From: Gentiana macrophylla
Taxonomy: Eukaryota > Streptophyta > Magnoliopsida > Gentianales > Gentianaceae
Length of the DNA: 64,000 nucleotides
NCBI GenBank assembly: GCA_026214975.1
Contig: CM047808.1
Coordinates: 2,284,073-2,348,072, forward strand
Reading direction: 5' to 3'
The translations under genes and the position numbers were made by a program. The notes beneath the pieces were generated by a model, which saw nothing but the letters and a program-made list of their open reading frames with translations, did no database searches and had not been told where the DNA came from. Shown in pieces: positions 11,584 to 22,493 of the stretch (position 1 is its first letter; each line of letters starts with the position of its first letter).

Positions 11584-12531
11584 TCTTTCAGCTTCGAATC
11601 AATCAGAATTAGTGTTCTTTGTTCAAATTTAACATCTTCTCCACAACAGGCATGTGACGTCAGAATGATGAAACAACCATGCATGCTCTAAAGAAATAGT
11701 TGGCTTTCACATCTTTGGAAAACCTTACTCGCAAGGTCTCACCAGAGAACCTTTTTCTCTGCTCATACCATTGGCAAATGGATTTCTAACAACCTGCAGC
11801 AAGAGGGCGGAAGTAGAGGCCCTATGCCTTTCGTGAAACTGTGTATAGTAAATGGCACTGGAGAAATCAAGTGTACCATGATCATGAAATGAGAGATACC
11901 CCCGACTCATGTCATAGTTTTAAAGATTATTAGCCGAGCTCGTTATCTAAGTGTTTAGGGTGATTTTATGTGATTTATATCGTTGTATTTCGTAACAAAT
12001 TCCTCCATATTCGTATAATTTGCATAGAAATTAAGGGTTTAATCGAATTATTGAGCAAATGAGTTTTAAATGTATTTAAGTGCAAATTCGGGTTAATTAT
12101 GTAATTTTATTGGTAAATATCTTTATATATGTGATGTTACACTTTGCACGGTTTTATCATAATTGTAGGTATATAAATATATCTTGTGAAAGGATGGAAC
12201 GAGCTAAAACGATGTTCATACCAAGACGTGGAGGGAGATGAGATTGAATTTGGAGTGAAGAGAGAGTGGACGGACGTCCAGCAAACTGAACGTGCGTTTG
12301 AGCTGAATGAAGAGTGAACGAGCGTTTGAGAGTGGCTGGCGCCCGATATGATGTGAGCTTTGGAGATTTTATCGACGAAAGCGTCCCACTTATTAAACGG
12401 GCGCGCCAAAGGCCGACTTAGTTAAACCGACCTTGATTCCTATAAATACAACGCAGCATCTCAACCCTAGGCATCATCAGAATATTATCATATCATATAC
12501 AGAAAACCCTAATTCGAGCTAGAGGCAGGCT
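11584..12531. repeat. Left arm of a 0.95-kb inverted repeat
   Basis: The reverse complement matches 13400-14344 almost end to end. From outside in, the arm holds about 50 bp of the C1 copia LTR (11584-11634), about 320 bp of unknown sequence with a 61-codon ORF (11910-11725, minus), then an Athila-like LTR in plus orientation from TGTTTAGGGTG at 11952, with GGACG/CGTCC motifs at about 12265-12350 and a TATAAATA box near 12440. The arms differ by only a few substitutions and indels, mostly at about 12330-12410. Confidence 0.9.
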
Positions 12532-13399
12532 TACCCCAAGTGTAATCCGGTTATATTTCGTTTAGCATAAAATCCGAGACAAGTTTTTGAAGTAATAAAA
12601 TAATCCGGTTTACCCCAAGTGCAGGGATCGTAGTATAGTAGCTACAACCGGAGTCGAATCACAGGGAATCGAGGTTGGTCTAGTTCTTAATTTTTCTAAA
12701 TTGTCACGAGAAATAACTAGAAACGAAAACGAAAAAAAAACAATAAACTGGACATAGGGTTGTCAATCCAAAGCCAGGAAAGATAGTTGCGAAACCTAAA
12801 TCTAAACTATAAACTAGAAAAGAAAAAAATAAACAACTATAAAGTTGTTACGATGATCATGGTGATTAAACAACGAACAAGCAATGATCCACCGTTCCCG
12901 CAACCCTCAATTTCCTCTCTAAGGTTATCTTGTGAAGATTTAACTAAAATTGTGATTCACCTATCAAAAGTATGAATTTCTAATCTCTTAGATAATTCGT
13001 CGATTAATCTCGTCATCTCTCGATCCTTAAAGATTAACGCTTTCATAACCAAGGTGTAAGATTTATTCAATCTAGCAACCTAGAAATTAACCTAACAACT
13101 CTCGTTATATATAGGTTAAAGATCCAATCTTTCCTATGGTGATCTAGGTTTACACCGACTCTCGTCACATAGTAAACATCAACAGCAAAACATCTCTCGA
13201 TTTAAATTGCATAACACATAAGCATAGAAAAGATACGACTTTAATTAAGATCACAAAATAAACCAAAGATTGAAAATAAAGAACCTGCTGAAACGGTTTC
13301 ACAGAGCTTGAACAGACTGCTCAGCCTCCGATCAGCATCGTTGCAATCCAGGAAGAAAGCGAAACAAAATAAAAACCTAATCTAACCCTCGGTCGACCG
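12532..13399. other. Spacer of the inverted repeat: junction of two tail-to-tail LTRs
   Basis: 12545-12577 is the end of the plus-oriented LTR (ATAAAATCCGAGACA, then AGTTTTTG, a primer-site stub). 12590-13399 is the R/U5 part of the minus-oriented LTR whose 5-prime end is at 13976; it resembles 23100-24075 of A1 read backwards. The two LTRs therefore face each other tail to tail with almost no internal region. No gene. Confidence 0.65.
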
Positions 13400-14344
13400 A
13401 GCCTGCCTCTAGCTCGAATTAGGGTTTTCTGTATATGATATGATAATATTCTGATGATGCCTAGGGTTGAGATGCTGCGTTGTATTTATAGGAATCAAGG
13501 TCGGTTTAACTAAGTCGGCTGCTGGACGCCCGTTTAATAAGTGGGACTTCGTCAATAAAATCTCCAAAGCTCTGTCATATCTGGACGCCAGTTCACTCCT
13601 CAAACGCTCGTTCACTCTTCATTCAGCTCAAACGCACGTTCAGTTTGCTGGACGTCCGTCCACTCTCTCTTCACTCCAAATTCTTCTCATCTCCCTCCAC
13701 GTCTTGGTATGAACATCGTTTTAGCTCGTTCCATCATTTCACAAGATATATTTATATACCTACAATTATGATAAAACCGTGCAAAGTGTAACATCACATA
13801 TATAAAGATATTTACCAATAAAATCACATAATTAACCCGAATTTGCACTTAAATACTTTTAAAACTCATTTGCTCAATAATTCGATTAAACCCTTAATTT
13901 CTATGCAAATTATACGAATATGGAGGAATTTGTTACGAAATACAACGATATAAATCACATAAAATCACCCTAAACACTTAGATTACGAGCTCTGCTAATA
14001 ATCTTTAAAACTATGACATGAGTCGGGGGTATCTCTCATTTCATGATCATGGTACACTTGATTTCTCCAGTGCCATTTACTATACACAGTTTCACGAAAG
14101 GCATAGGGCCTCTACTTCCGCCCTCTTGCTGCAGGTTGTTAGAAATCCATTTGCCAATGGTATGAGCAGAGAAGAAGGTTCTCTGGTGAGACCTTGCGAG
14201 TAAGGTTTTCCAAAGATGTGAAAGCCAACTATTTCTTTAGAGCATGCATGGTTGTTTCATCATTCTGACGTCACATGCCTGTTGTGGAGAAGATGTTAAA
14301 ATTGAACAAAGAACACTAATTCTGATTGATTCGAAGCTGAAAGA
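13400..14344. repeat. Right arm of the 0.95-kb inverted repeat
   Basis: Partner of 11584-12531. It contains the 5-prime part of a minus-oriented Athila-like LTR (13976 downward), the second copy of the 61-codon ORF (14018-14203, plus; one residue different), and the first 51 bp of the C1 copia LTR (14294-14344). Since the C1 end is inside both arms, the inverted duplication arose after C1 inserted. Confidence 0.9.
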
Positions 14345-14604
14345 TCTTCATCTTCAAGAAGATGAAGCTAACCGTTTTGAAAAGGAAAAAGGCGGGACAA
14401 AGAAAGCTTAATGAATTTTTACAATTGACAAAGCAAAAACATGATTCAATCTTCTAATTACACTTTGGTGATGCTGAATCCTATTTATAACCGCAGGAGC
14501 ATGGTCAATTGGTTGTTGTAACAAACTAACCAACTCCTTGTTCAATGTGTTTGATAAAATGCCCCACAGAGCAAACAACCACCTTTCCTCTTTTAACTTC
14601 AACA

Positions 14605-14965
14605 CCCCCCCTCAAGCTGATCATGGCTGATAAAATAAGTCAGGAGCAGCTTGCAAACAACCACATTTCCTCTTTTAACTGCAACTATGTGATACAGATC
14701 TTTAAGGGATATGCAAGAAGTAGTTTGTTGAGGGTTGCTTTGTCTATTGGTTTTGTTAGAATATCTGCAGGTTGTTGTGCTATGTGAATATGTAGTGGTT
14801 TGAGAACTTTTGCTAAGTATTTTTCTCTGATTAAATGACAATCTATCTCTATGTGTTTTGTCCTTTCATGGAAAACTGGATTTTCCATAATATGGAGAGC
14901 ACTGTCACTGTCACAATATAGAGGAACTGTGTCTGTGTATCTGATCTGGAAGTCCTGTAGGAGAT
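14605..14965 (-). pseudogene. C1 RNase H C-terminal part
   Basis: Reading frame about 14965-14685 (minus) encodes the end of a copia RNase H, with LYCDSDSALHIMENPVFHERTKHIE split over adjacent residues and the QPADILTKP block near the C-terminus. It is separated from the rest of the domain at 16519-16660 by the solo LTR at 14966-16513. The segment next to the LTR holds the polypurine tract. Confidence 0.85.
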
Positions 14966-16513
14966 TGATGGCCGTTTTATAGTATACCAACTTTGACCGG
15001 CAGAGTACCGAATCGGTCGTAGTATAAAACTAGCGAGCAAGGTCGTAATCCCACAGGGAATTTAGTTAAGTACCAAAGCTAGTGTCATCTCTAGTTTAGG
15101 TCAACAAGATTTTTATAAGGTTACTGAATATGTTCGTAATGACTAACTAAAACAGGAGTTGCAAACGATTAAACGCGATAGCCGAGCTATGATCCAATCA
15201 ACTACTTACCAAACCCTAGCTAAATCCGAAGGTATTCTTGATTTACCTAAACGTCTTGACGTCATTCGTAGGGTGTCGCTTCCTATTTCCGAGAATAGAC
15301 ATTATTTCAATAATCTACCCTCATATGTTAAGTTCAACAGTGCGCTGACCGGATTTAACTGACCTAACACGGTCTATGGTCAATGAAACGCTCGACAAGT
15401 CGATATAAAACCTCACACACGAAACCGTGTTTGAACAACTCAGTCGGTTTTACATAGTGATCCTAGAACCCCGGTTCCCGTATCCTCTCGCAAAATACAT
15501 CTATAAAGAAGACGCGTGATATACGATTATCGAGTCACAAGTTCAATAAAAGTCATTTACGAATATGTTCTAGGACTACAAACGCATCAAGAATGATCAA
15601 ATCAAACATCAAGAATAACACATGAACAAGCTAGGATCTAGTTTCGATGATTATCGCATACTCGGCTATAAGGCAATTAGCTACTCATATTAACTATCAA
15701 AACACAAGATTTCATTATAAAAGAAGAACAATCAAACAAAAGATATAGATTAGAAATACCTACACAAACTGAAAACCGATAGGAATCTGAAAACGAGCAA
15801 ACTGAATATATAGCTATGCAATCCAAGATTATCCAAGTGCTTATTACAAAAGATTATACTAAGGAAGCTTAAAAACCTAATCTATGGTGTTCTTGGAGGA
15901 GAAAATCGCCAGAAAAAAAAGCTGTAAAAAGTGATATATCCATCCAAAACTCAAAATTGAGCTTTTATAGTATTTGCCAAAATAGATAGCTAGGCGTGCA
16001 CCTGTGCGCCTAGGTAAAGTCAGGCGCACACCTGACAACAATTACAAAATATCCCAGATGCAGAGCCCTTGCTAGGCGTGCGCCTAGCCTTTCTTAGGCG
16101 TGCGCCTAGATGCTGATGATCCTGGAAATCACGTACTGAAACAATGGCCTATTTCAGGGTCTTAGGCGTGCGCCTAATGAATGCTAGGCGCACGCCTAGC
16201 ATATATTTTTCCCCAAAGTGAGCATGCATCCCGAAGCTCCGAATCATGTTTTCCGGGCATTCTCGAGTACCTAGTTCCTGAAAAACATCAAAGTACATAC
16301 CAAATGTAACCCCTAGAGGACACTAGGGTGACCGAGAATGAATGAAAAACACAGAAAAAGGCCGAGATTCACGGATTATATACCCGAGTCCCGGAATGAG
16401 AAAAATGATGTAAAATGCACCAAAACTTAGCCAAATACTCCCGGAATAGCACAAAACGAGTCGTAACGGGGCACAAAATAAGTAGAAAAATAGAGTCGAG
16501 TTGACTCCCATCA
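14966..16513 (-). mobile_element. Solo LTR, 1548 bp, TSD GAGAT
   Basis: Inserted in the C1 RNase H coding region. Perfect 5-bp duplications GAGAT flank it (14961-14965 and 16514-16518), and the termini are TGATGG and CCATCA. There is no primer site, polypurine tract or internal region, so this is a solo LTR left by recombination between two LTRs. It is the same family as 1-1290 and a relative of the N2 LTRs, which gives the minus orientation. About 15990-16200 is crowded with copies of the palindrome TAGGCGTGCGCCTA. Confidence 0.92.
15991..16199. repeat. Cluster of GC-rich palindromes TAGGCGTGCGCCTA
   Basis: Six or so perfect or near-perfect palindromes of this type occur in about 210 bp, in an otherwise AT-rich LTR. 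The related LTR at 1-1290 has a different GC-rich palindromic patch in the equivalent place (GGCGGCCGCC and GGGCGCCCGCCC near 705-740). The Athila-type LTRs here carry GGACGSSCGTCC arrays just upstream of their TATA boxes, so a U3 regulatory or methylation-related role is plausible but unproven. Confidence 0.8.
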
Positions 16514-16518
16514 GAGAT

Positions 16519-18335
16519 ATATAATCCATTGGTTCTCACATGTTGTTATGGCCATGGCTATGTATTCTACTTCACTGGAGCTTCTAGAAACAGTGGGTTG
16601 TTCCTTTGATTTCCAGGATATTAGGGCACCTCCTAGATAGAACAAGTATCATGTGATTGATCTTCTTGTCTTAGTACATGCAGCCCAGTCTGAATCACTA
16701 AAGGCCTTAAGACTGATGGAACCATTGTTGGGGAAGAAAAGACCTTTGCCAGGTGAAGACTTTAAAAATCTTAATAACCTGTGAGTTGCTTTCATATGTG
16801 CCTCATTAGGTTGATCTAAAAATTGACTTAATTGTTGAGTGGCAAAGGATATGTATGGCCTTGTGTTCCATAAATATAGTAATTTTCCAACTAAGCTCCT
16901 GTATTCAGTGTTAGAAGGCAAATATGGTGCCTGAATTGATGTTAAATTTTGTGAAGAATCTATTGGAGTAGATGATGGTTTGCATTCCATGAATCCCAAT
17001 TCTTTGAGTAGATCTAGGCAATACTTCCTTTGATTGATTACAATGCCATCTTTAGATCTTGCCACTTCAAACCCTAGGAAGTATTTAAGTTCTCCTAGAT
17101 CTTTGATAGTAAATGCATCATGTAGTAGATCTTTTAGGCTCTGAATTGCTTGAAGGCTGAGGCTCCCTACTACAATATCATCTACATAAACAAGTAGTGC
17201 CATGAAATTATCTTATGTGCCTTAGTGAACATGCTATGATCATTCTTGGACTGTGTACAGCCATGTTCTAGCAGTTTTTGTGTTAATTTGGCATTCCATT
17301 GCATGTTGGCCTTTCTCAACCCATACAGAGATCTATTTAACTTGCAGACCATGCCATTCTTTGTAGTCCTGGTGGAGGCCTCATATATACATCCTCATCT
17401 AAGTCACCATGTGAAAAGGCATTGTTGACATCCATTTGGTGTAGATGCCATCCTTTTTGAGCAGCTAGGGCCAGAAATAGCCTTATAGTTGTCTGTTTTG
17501 CCACTGGAGAGAAAGTTTCTAGGAAATCAATGCCTTCTGTTTGTGTGAATCCTTTAGCTACTAGACTTGCTTTGTACCTTTCTATGCTTCCATCTGACTT
17601 TCTTTTGATTCTGTATACCCATTTACAACCAATGGGTTTTATTCCTTTAGGATCTTTGACTAAAGTCCATGTATTGGTTTTTTCTAGAGCCTCTAATTCC
17701 TTGTTCATAGCATCTTGCCAGTGGAGGTCTTGTACTGTTTGTTGATATGTGGATGGTTCTGTTTCTGAATTTATATTACTGATGAACCCTTGATAAGAAG
17801 GTGATATGTTCACATATGACATGACTGTGTTGAGAGTATGAGGAGAAGTCCTATTTGCAGGATTTTGATAAACATAATCTTGTAAGTAAGTTGGTGTTGA
17901 CTTATTCCTTGTGGACCTTCTTTGAAGTTGTGCAGGCATGCCTTCCACAAGTGGATGAGATCCTTCAGATTCAGGAGCATCATGAGCAACTTGATTCTCA
18001 TTTGGAACATCTGTTACAACAATGGGACTTGTATTTGTGGCATTGCCACTGTTAGATATAGGAATTGGAAGACATAAAGAGTCATCAGATAAACAATCAA
18101 TAGATTTAGAGAAGGGAAAAGAATGTTCATCGAAGGTGACATCGCTAGAAACAGAGATGTTTCTGTTAGACAAATTTAGAACCTTGAAACCTTTGGTATG
18201 AGGTTCATACCCTAAAAATACACATTTATTGCTTCTAGGGTCAAACTTACCTCTGCCCTGTGATGGTGTAGAAACAAAACATAAGCAACCAAAGACTTTC
18301 AGATTATCATAGTTAGGATCTTGTTTATTCAACAT
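16519..18335 (-). pseudogene. C1 reverse transcriptase and start of RNase H
   Basis: Two ORFs on the minus strand. 18335-17337 carries the end of integrase ([27 protein letters not shown]) and the N-half of the copia RT ([58 protein letters not shown]). 17203-16649 carries the catalytic YVDDIV (near 17185), DLGELKYFLGFEVARS, YRSLVGKLLYL and the start of RNase H (SDSDWAACTKTRRS), then a premature stop. The frame is lost at about 17200-17340. The Y.DD catalytic pair is intact, but the polyprotein is not. Confidence 0.9.
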
Positions 18336-18377
18336 ATGATAAGGTGTCTTATTGTGCAGTAAAGGTGTATGGGAATA

Positions 18378-18955
18378 TTAATCAAATAGACAGCATGTTT
18401 CACACAGACCCCAGTATTCCAATGGCAAACTGGATTGTATTCTTATTGCTCTTGCAATATTTAGTATGTGTTGATGTTTTCTCTCTATTAAAACACTTTG
18501 TTGTGGTGTTCTAACACATTCCTTCTGGTGCACAATACCTTTAGTTCTATAAAAGGGTTTCATATTGAATTCTCCTCCATAATCAGACCTGATTGTTTTA
18601 ACACACCTATCATACTGATTTTGCACAAGCACACAGAACTGTTGTAAAAGGGAATCAGCTTCATTTTTTGCTTTCATAATATATACCAAGTAAATCTACT
18701 ATAATCATCAACAATAGAAAGAAAATAGCATTCACCATTCACAGAAGGTTCCCTATTAGGGCCCCAAGTATCTAAATGAATCAAGTCAAAGCAAGAATTA
18801 GAAGTAGATATACTAACAGGAAATTTAGGTTTCTTTTGTTTGGCTAGGGGACAAATTGTACAATCATGAGCAGGTATTTTAATATTTGGATCTAAACTTC
18901 TCAAAGCCTTCATCCTTTCTAGTGAAGGATGGCCTAGCCTATCATGCCATAACAA
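18378..18955 (-). pseudogene. C1 GAG-pre-integrase and integrase core
   Basis: 18955-18674 holds the HHCC zinc-binding region (WHDRLGHPSLERM, CTICPLAKQ) and the first core aspartate in LIHLDTWGP. 18689-18378 continues in another frame with the second aspartate in RSDYGGEF and the glutamate in IERKHQHILN. The usual asparagine in RSDNGGEF is replaced by tyrosine and the QNGVVERKH block is degraded. Inactive by frameshift. Confidence 0.9.
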
Positions 18956-19042
18956 AGAATCATTTTGATTACAGGATCTGCAAACAGCATTAACACCAGA
19001 AGAGGCTCTTGATTGATCATCTGACAGTATGTAAAGACCATT

Positions 19043-20507
19043 CTAAATCTTAACTGTACCAATCATCTTCAAAGTTTGGAGGTCTTTCATCAGACATTGG
19101 TCAGCACTAAAAGAAACAGATAAACTACTATCATGTACCGATTTCCTGACAGATATCAGATTATAACTAAAGCTAGGTATACAAAATACATTATGCAAGG
19201 TTATGTGATGGCCAATTTTAACTTTTCCTATATGTGTAACAATAACAGAACAGCCATTAGGCAATTTAACTGAAAGATTAGAGACTGTTCTAGTGTCAAA
19301 CATGTGAGCAACAGAAAAGGTGATGTGATATGTTGCTCCAGAATCAAGAATCCAATGACTAAGATTACCAGGAATACCTTGACCCTGAGATGTAGCACCT
19401 GCTGCCATAACTACAGCATTACAATGGTTAGATTGTGCTTGAATGCCCTGAATAAGAGACAACAAATGATCATATTGAGACTTAGTGATTGGAGCTTCTG
19501 AATCACCAGATTGGGTATCAGATTGTGAGAAACCAGCTTCTTGAGCATCATCAAACTTGTCCATATTGACATTATTTGCCATAGGACCTGAACCTCTTCC
19601 ATGCCCCTTGAAATTGGGAGGAAAACCGTATTTCTTGTAACATTTGTCTATTGTATGTCCCTCTTTTCCACTGAAAGTGTATTGAGGTCTCTTCCCACTG
19701 TTCTGACCCCTGACATTGCCTTCATTGCCTCTACCTTGCCCTCTTCCTTGATTTTGAAATCTTGAATAAGTCACAGCATTGGAATAACCAGTTTCTTGAT
19801 GACCAGAATTGCCGTGTGAGGCCAGAATCACAGGATCTATAGCATCATTACCATAATTCAACTATTGTTCAAGGTTTAAGGCCAAGACAAATGCAGTTTT
19901 GACGTCTGGAAGGGGCAAAGTCATAAGAACTTGAGACTTAACTGCACTGAAGTTTCCATTTAGACCTTTTAAGAATCTTGTAGTGTATGCATTTGAGTAA
20001 TATTCACTTATGATTGGTAATGCAGCACAAGTGCAGGGTGGAACCGGCCTTAGAACCAAATATTGATCCCATAATGATTTGAGCTTGGTGAAATAATCTG
20101 TAACCGAGAGATTTCCTTGCTTTACCCTCTCAATTTCCTCTTCAAGATTGGAAAGACGGTAAGCTTCTCTCCTGCCAAATCTGTCTTGAAGATCCAGCCA
20201 AACTTCACGACATGTATCAAAGTACATGATACTTTCAGATAAAGTAGGAACCATGAATTGAATAACCAAGACTGTACAAGGTCATTCTACTGCATCCAAT
20301 TTGCATATCCTGGATCAGCAGCATCAGGCATAACTGAAGTTCTATCGATATAACAAAGCTTTCCTCGGGAAGACAGAGATTTCCAGGTAGGACGCTTACA
20401 ATGGTGATAATTGTCAGCCCCTCGAAGCAGAGGTTGAACCAGCACTAAACTTGATTATCGAGATTATTGTTCGCAGTAACAACCGGATGATCAACTTGAT
20501 TCGCCAT
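19043..20507 (-). pseudogene. C1 gag and protease
   Basis: A start codon at 20507 begins a gag-like N-terminus (MANQVDHP); frames are broken up to 20270. 20269-19862 is a copia gag core (EVWLDLQDRF, YFTKLKSLWDQY). 19861-19043 has a glycine/arginine-rich stretch, a degenerate zinc knuckle in which the first two cysteines are tyrosine and serine (YTFSGKEGHTIDKC), and the protease signature WILDSGATYH near 19340. The knuckle damage shows decay beyond frameshifts. Confidence 0.88.
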
Positions 20508-20589
20508 TGAAATACCAAGATGAAGAACAAAAAGCAGGAAAAATAACAAGAACGAATTTCAAAAATGAATTTTAGAGTAAGAATGCGGA

Positions 20590-20606
20590 ATTTTGCTCTG
20601 ATACCA
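20590..20606 (-). promoter_or_regulatory. C1 primer-binding site (initiator Met-tRNA type)
   Basis: In minus sense TGGTATCAGAGC directly follows the LTR terminus at 20607. This is the standard plant copia primer site complementary to the 3-prime end of initiator Met-tRNA. Confidence 0.92.
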
Positions 20607-20940
20607 TGTTAAAATTGAACAAAGAACACTAATTCTGATTGATTCGAACCTAAAATAACTGATACAAGAACAATCTCAGATCTTCATCTTCAAGAAGATG
20701 AAGGTAACCGTTTTGAAAAGGAAAAAGGCGGGAAAAAGAAGGCTTAATGAATTTTTACAATTGACAAAGCAAAAACATGATTCAATCTTCTAATTACACT
20801 TTGGTGATGCTGAATCCTATTTATAACCGCAGGAGCATGGTGAATTGGTTGTTGTAACGAACTATCCAACTCCTTGTTCAATGTGTTTGATAAAATGCCC
20901 CAAAGAGCAAACAACCACCTTACCTCTTTTAACTTCAACA

Positions 20941-21330
20941 GAAGTTGCAAATTAGGCAGGAGATCAAGCATGGTTAGCTTGCCAAAGAATGAAGTTGAGT
21001 CTATACGTTTGGGCCTGGCAGTTTCTAAATACTTTTCCAAGTTTGAGACATCTCAGCAATTTCTTTTTTGTATAAGAATTTGCAGACTTCTGCAACAGAG
21101 AACTTATGATCCTGACTCCATTTCCAGATAATGCTATCCTCAGTAATCTCTATGTAATGCTATCCTCAGTAGCATCAATGCCATCTCTAAGTGACATGGC
21201 CGCATATATAGCAGATGTTTTACCATCTGTTTTTCCATATGGGAGAGGAAGTAGGTTTTGTAGTTCAAAGGAACCAACATATTTCTTGATTAAGACTTGA
21301 ACCTATAAGGAATAATCATCCACAGGGATT
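20941..21330 (-). pseudogene. LINE remnant with zf-RVT-adjacent sequence
   Basis: In minus sense 21290-21030 reads KYVGSFELQNLLPLPYGK, then RDGIDATEDS, then IIWKWSQDHKFSVAEVCKFL, a pattern of the region just before the zinc-finger motif of plant L1-like LINEs. A tandem duplication of about 29 bp (ATGCTATCCTCAGTA at 21131 and 21160) breaks the frame. It continues as KLPGP near 21020. The relationship to the other LINEs here is distant. 21330-21477 shows nothing recognisable. Confidence 0.5.
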
Positions 21331-21479
21331 TTCCTAACAAGTTGAACCTCGGGGATTTGCTTAGGAGAGCCACATATGATGTAATTTGTTGAACCTCAGC
21401 CTTTCATTCTCCTTAGGATGACAGATTGTGTGCCAGAATAGATCGTGCATTTTCCTATATGGTTGCCTTCTATATATTA

Positions 21480-21626
21480 GAGTAATGATATGGAAACAAC
21501 CGTTGTAACACAACGAGTGTCCCAACGCGTATCTACACGTTAATTCCTAATAGATCATTATTTTATTCATCATGATCAATGGTGTAGATACACGTTATGG
21601 CATTCGTTGTGTCCGTATCATTACTC
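21480..21626. mobile_element. Stowaway-like palindromic MITE, TA target site
   Basis: A 147-bp element between TA dinucleotides (21478-21479 and 21627-21628). Termini GAGTAATGATA and TATCATTACTC are perfect inverted repeats. Subterminal regions also pair (CAACGAGTG with CATTCGTTG, and GTATCTACAC with GTGTAGATAC), so almost the whole element folds back. TA target duplication and small size fit Tc1/mariner-derived Stowaway MITEs, although the terminal bases are not the classical CTCCCTCC. Confidence 0.8.
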
Positions 21627-21632
21627 TATATA

Positions 21633-21789
21633 TCTCTACTATATTAAAAGTGTGAGTTTGTTTCCTCCTAAAAGTGTTTCTCCCTAATTATTTTATTTTA
21701 TTAATTATAATAGATTGATTAATTTTATTGATAATAAAGAAAACACGTCAATAATCAAAAAGAGATGTGAAAATTTTAATAAAAAGTAC
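21633..21789 (+). other. AT-rich segment with a Helitron-like 5-prime end
   Basis: TCTCTACTATATTAAAAG at 21633-21650 resembles the 5-prime terminus of plant Helitrons (TC start, then an A-rich stretch). No CTRR 3-prime end with hairpin was identified, so this may be a chance match or a truncated copy. The remainder is AT-rich and non-coding up to the LINE target-site repeat at 21790. Confidence 0.3.
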
Positions 21790-21801
21790 AGAGATGCGTA
21801 A

Positions 21802-22493
21802 TGAGTTTTTTTTTTTTTTGGGAAAAGAACTTTTATTAAGCAATATCCGTAAAACAGGCGGCCAAAACGTCATCCGGGGGCAAGGTGCCCCAAGATGTCC
21901 GAGTCAAAACTGACAAAGTATATCGAGCTAAAAGGTGCGTAGGGACATTCCCCATAGGCCGAAAAAAAGTAAAAGAAACAGATGTGAAACTAGGTAACAT
22001 GGCCAAACAGTCTTGTACTAGACAACCATGGGCCGTAAGATCTTCGACAGGTCTGCGGAGCCTCGAGATACACACCAGGCAATCGCTCTCTACCTGTAGT
22101 CGCTGAATCCCCAATTGACGTGCTTCCTCCAAGGCCAAGGAAATAGCCTTTAGTTCCATATATTCCACCGAGTCCCCTAGATCGAAGTGATATGCAAAAG
22201 AATGAAGAACTGCCTCATGCGAATCTTCAAAAATGACTCCAATCCCTTCTCCCGCCTCAGTAACTGACGCATCAACGTTGCCTTTTATAACCCTCTCTGC
22301 TGGCCGCACCCACTTATCCATAAAGTGTGGAACAGAGACTTATGTCCGATAAACCTCCATAGCCTCTGCATACTCTACCGATGCTTCCAGATAGCGCGTG
22401 CACACCGTGGAGACGTAAATAGCCTGATCATCAAACACCGCAGAGCAACGCGCCTACCAAATCCCCCACATGAGCCACATAAACCTCACGGTG
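21802..22493 (-). pseudogene. Large LINE (L1-type), 3-prime part: RNase H and poly(A) tail
   Basis: ORF 22321-21836 (minus) is a LINE RNase H domain: NVDASVTEAGEGIGVIFEDS, MELKAISLALEEAR, VESDCLVCISRL, FRPMGNVPTHLLARY. Below the stop come AATAAAAGTTC and a poly(A) tail (T run at 21806-21820 in plus sense). The preceding target-site repeat AGAGATGCGTAA (21790-21801) recurs as AGAGGTGCGTAA at 62616-62627, so the LINE continues at 59521-62615 beyond element A1. The A1 insertion point is at 22493/22494. Confidence 0.92.

Larger units (their letters stand above)
14294..20940 (-). mobile_element. Copia element C1, decayed, with nested solo LTR
   Basis: LTRs at 14294-14604 (311 bp) and 20607-20940 (334 bp) begin TGTTAAAATTG and end AACTTCAACA in plus sense. 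They differ by about ten substitutions and one indel of about 23 bp, so the element is fairly old. The polypurine tract is at 14605-14620 (CTTGAGGGGGG in minus sense). Domains run gag, protease, integrase, RT, RNase H on the minus strand, the copia order. Flanking pentamers are GAAGA (14289-14293) and GAAGT, a possible decayed TSD. Many stops and frameshifts make it non-functional. Confidence 0.92.

Noticed and set aside
11584..14344. Giant foldback DNA transposon
   Set aside because: The arms include a piece of the C1 LTR at their outer ends and LTR halves inside; no TSD, and no transposon-type termini.
14294..20940. Confident TSD for C1
   Set aside because: Flanking pentamers GAAGA and GAAGT match at four of five positions only; reported as possible, not proven.
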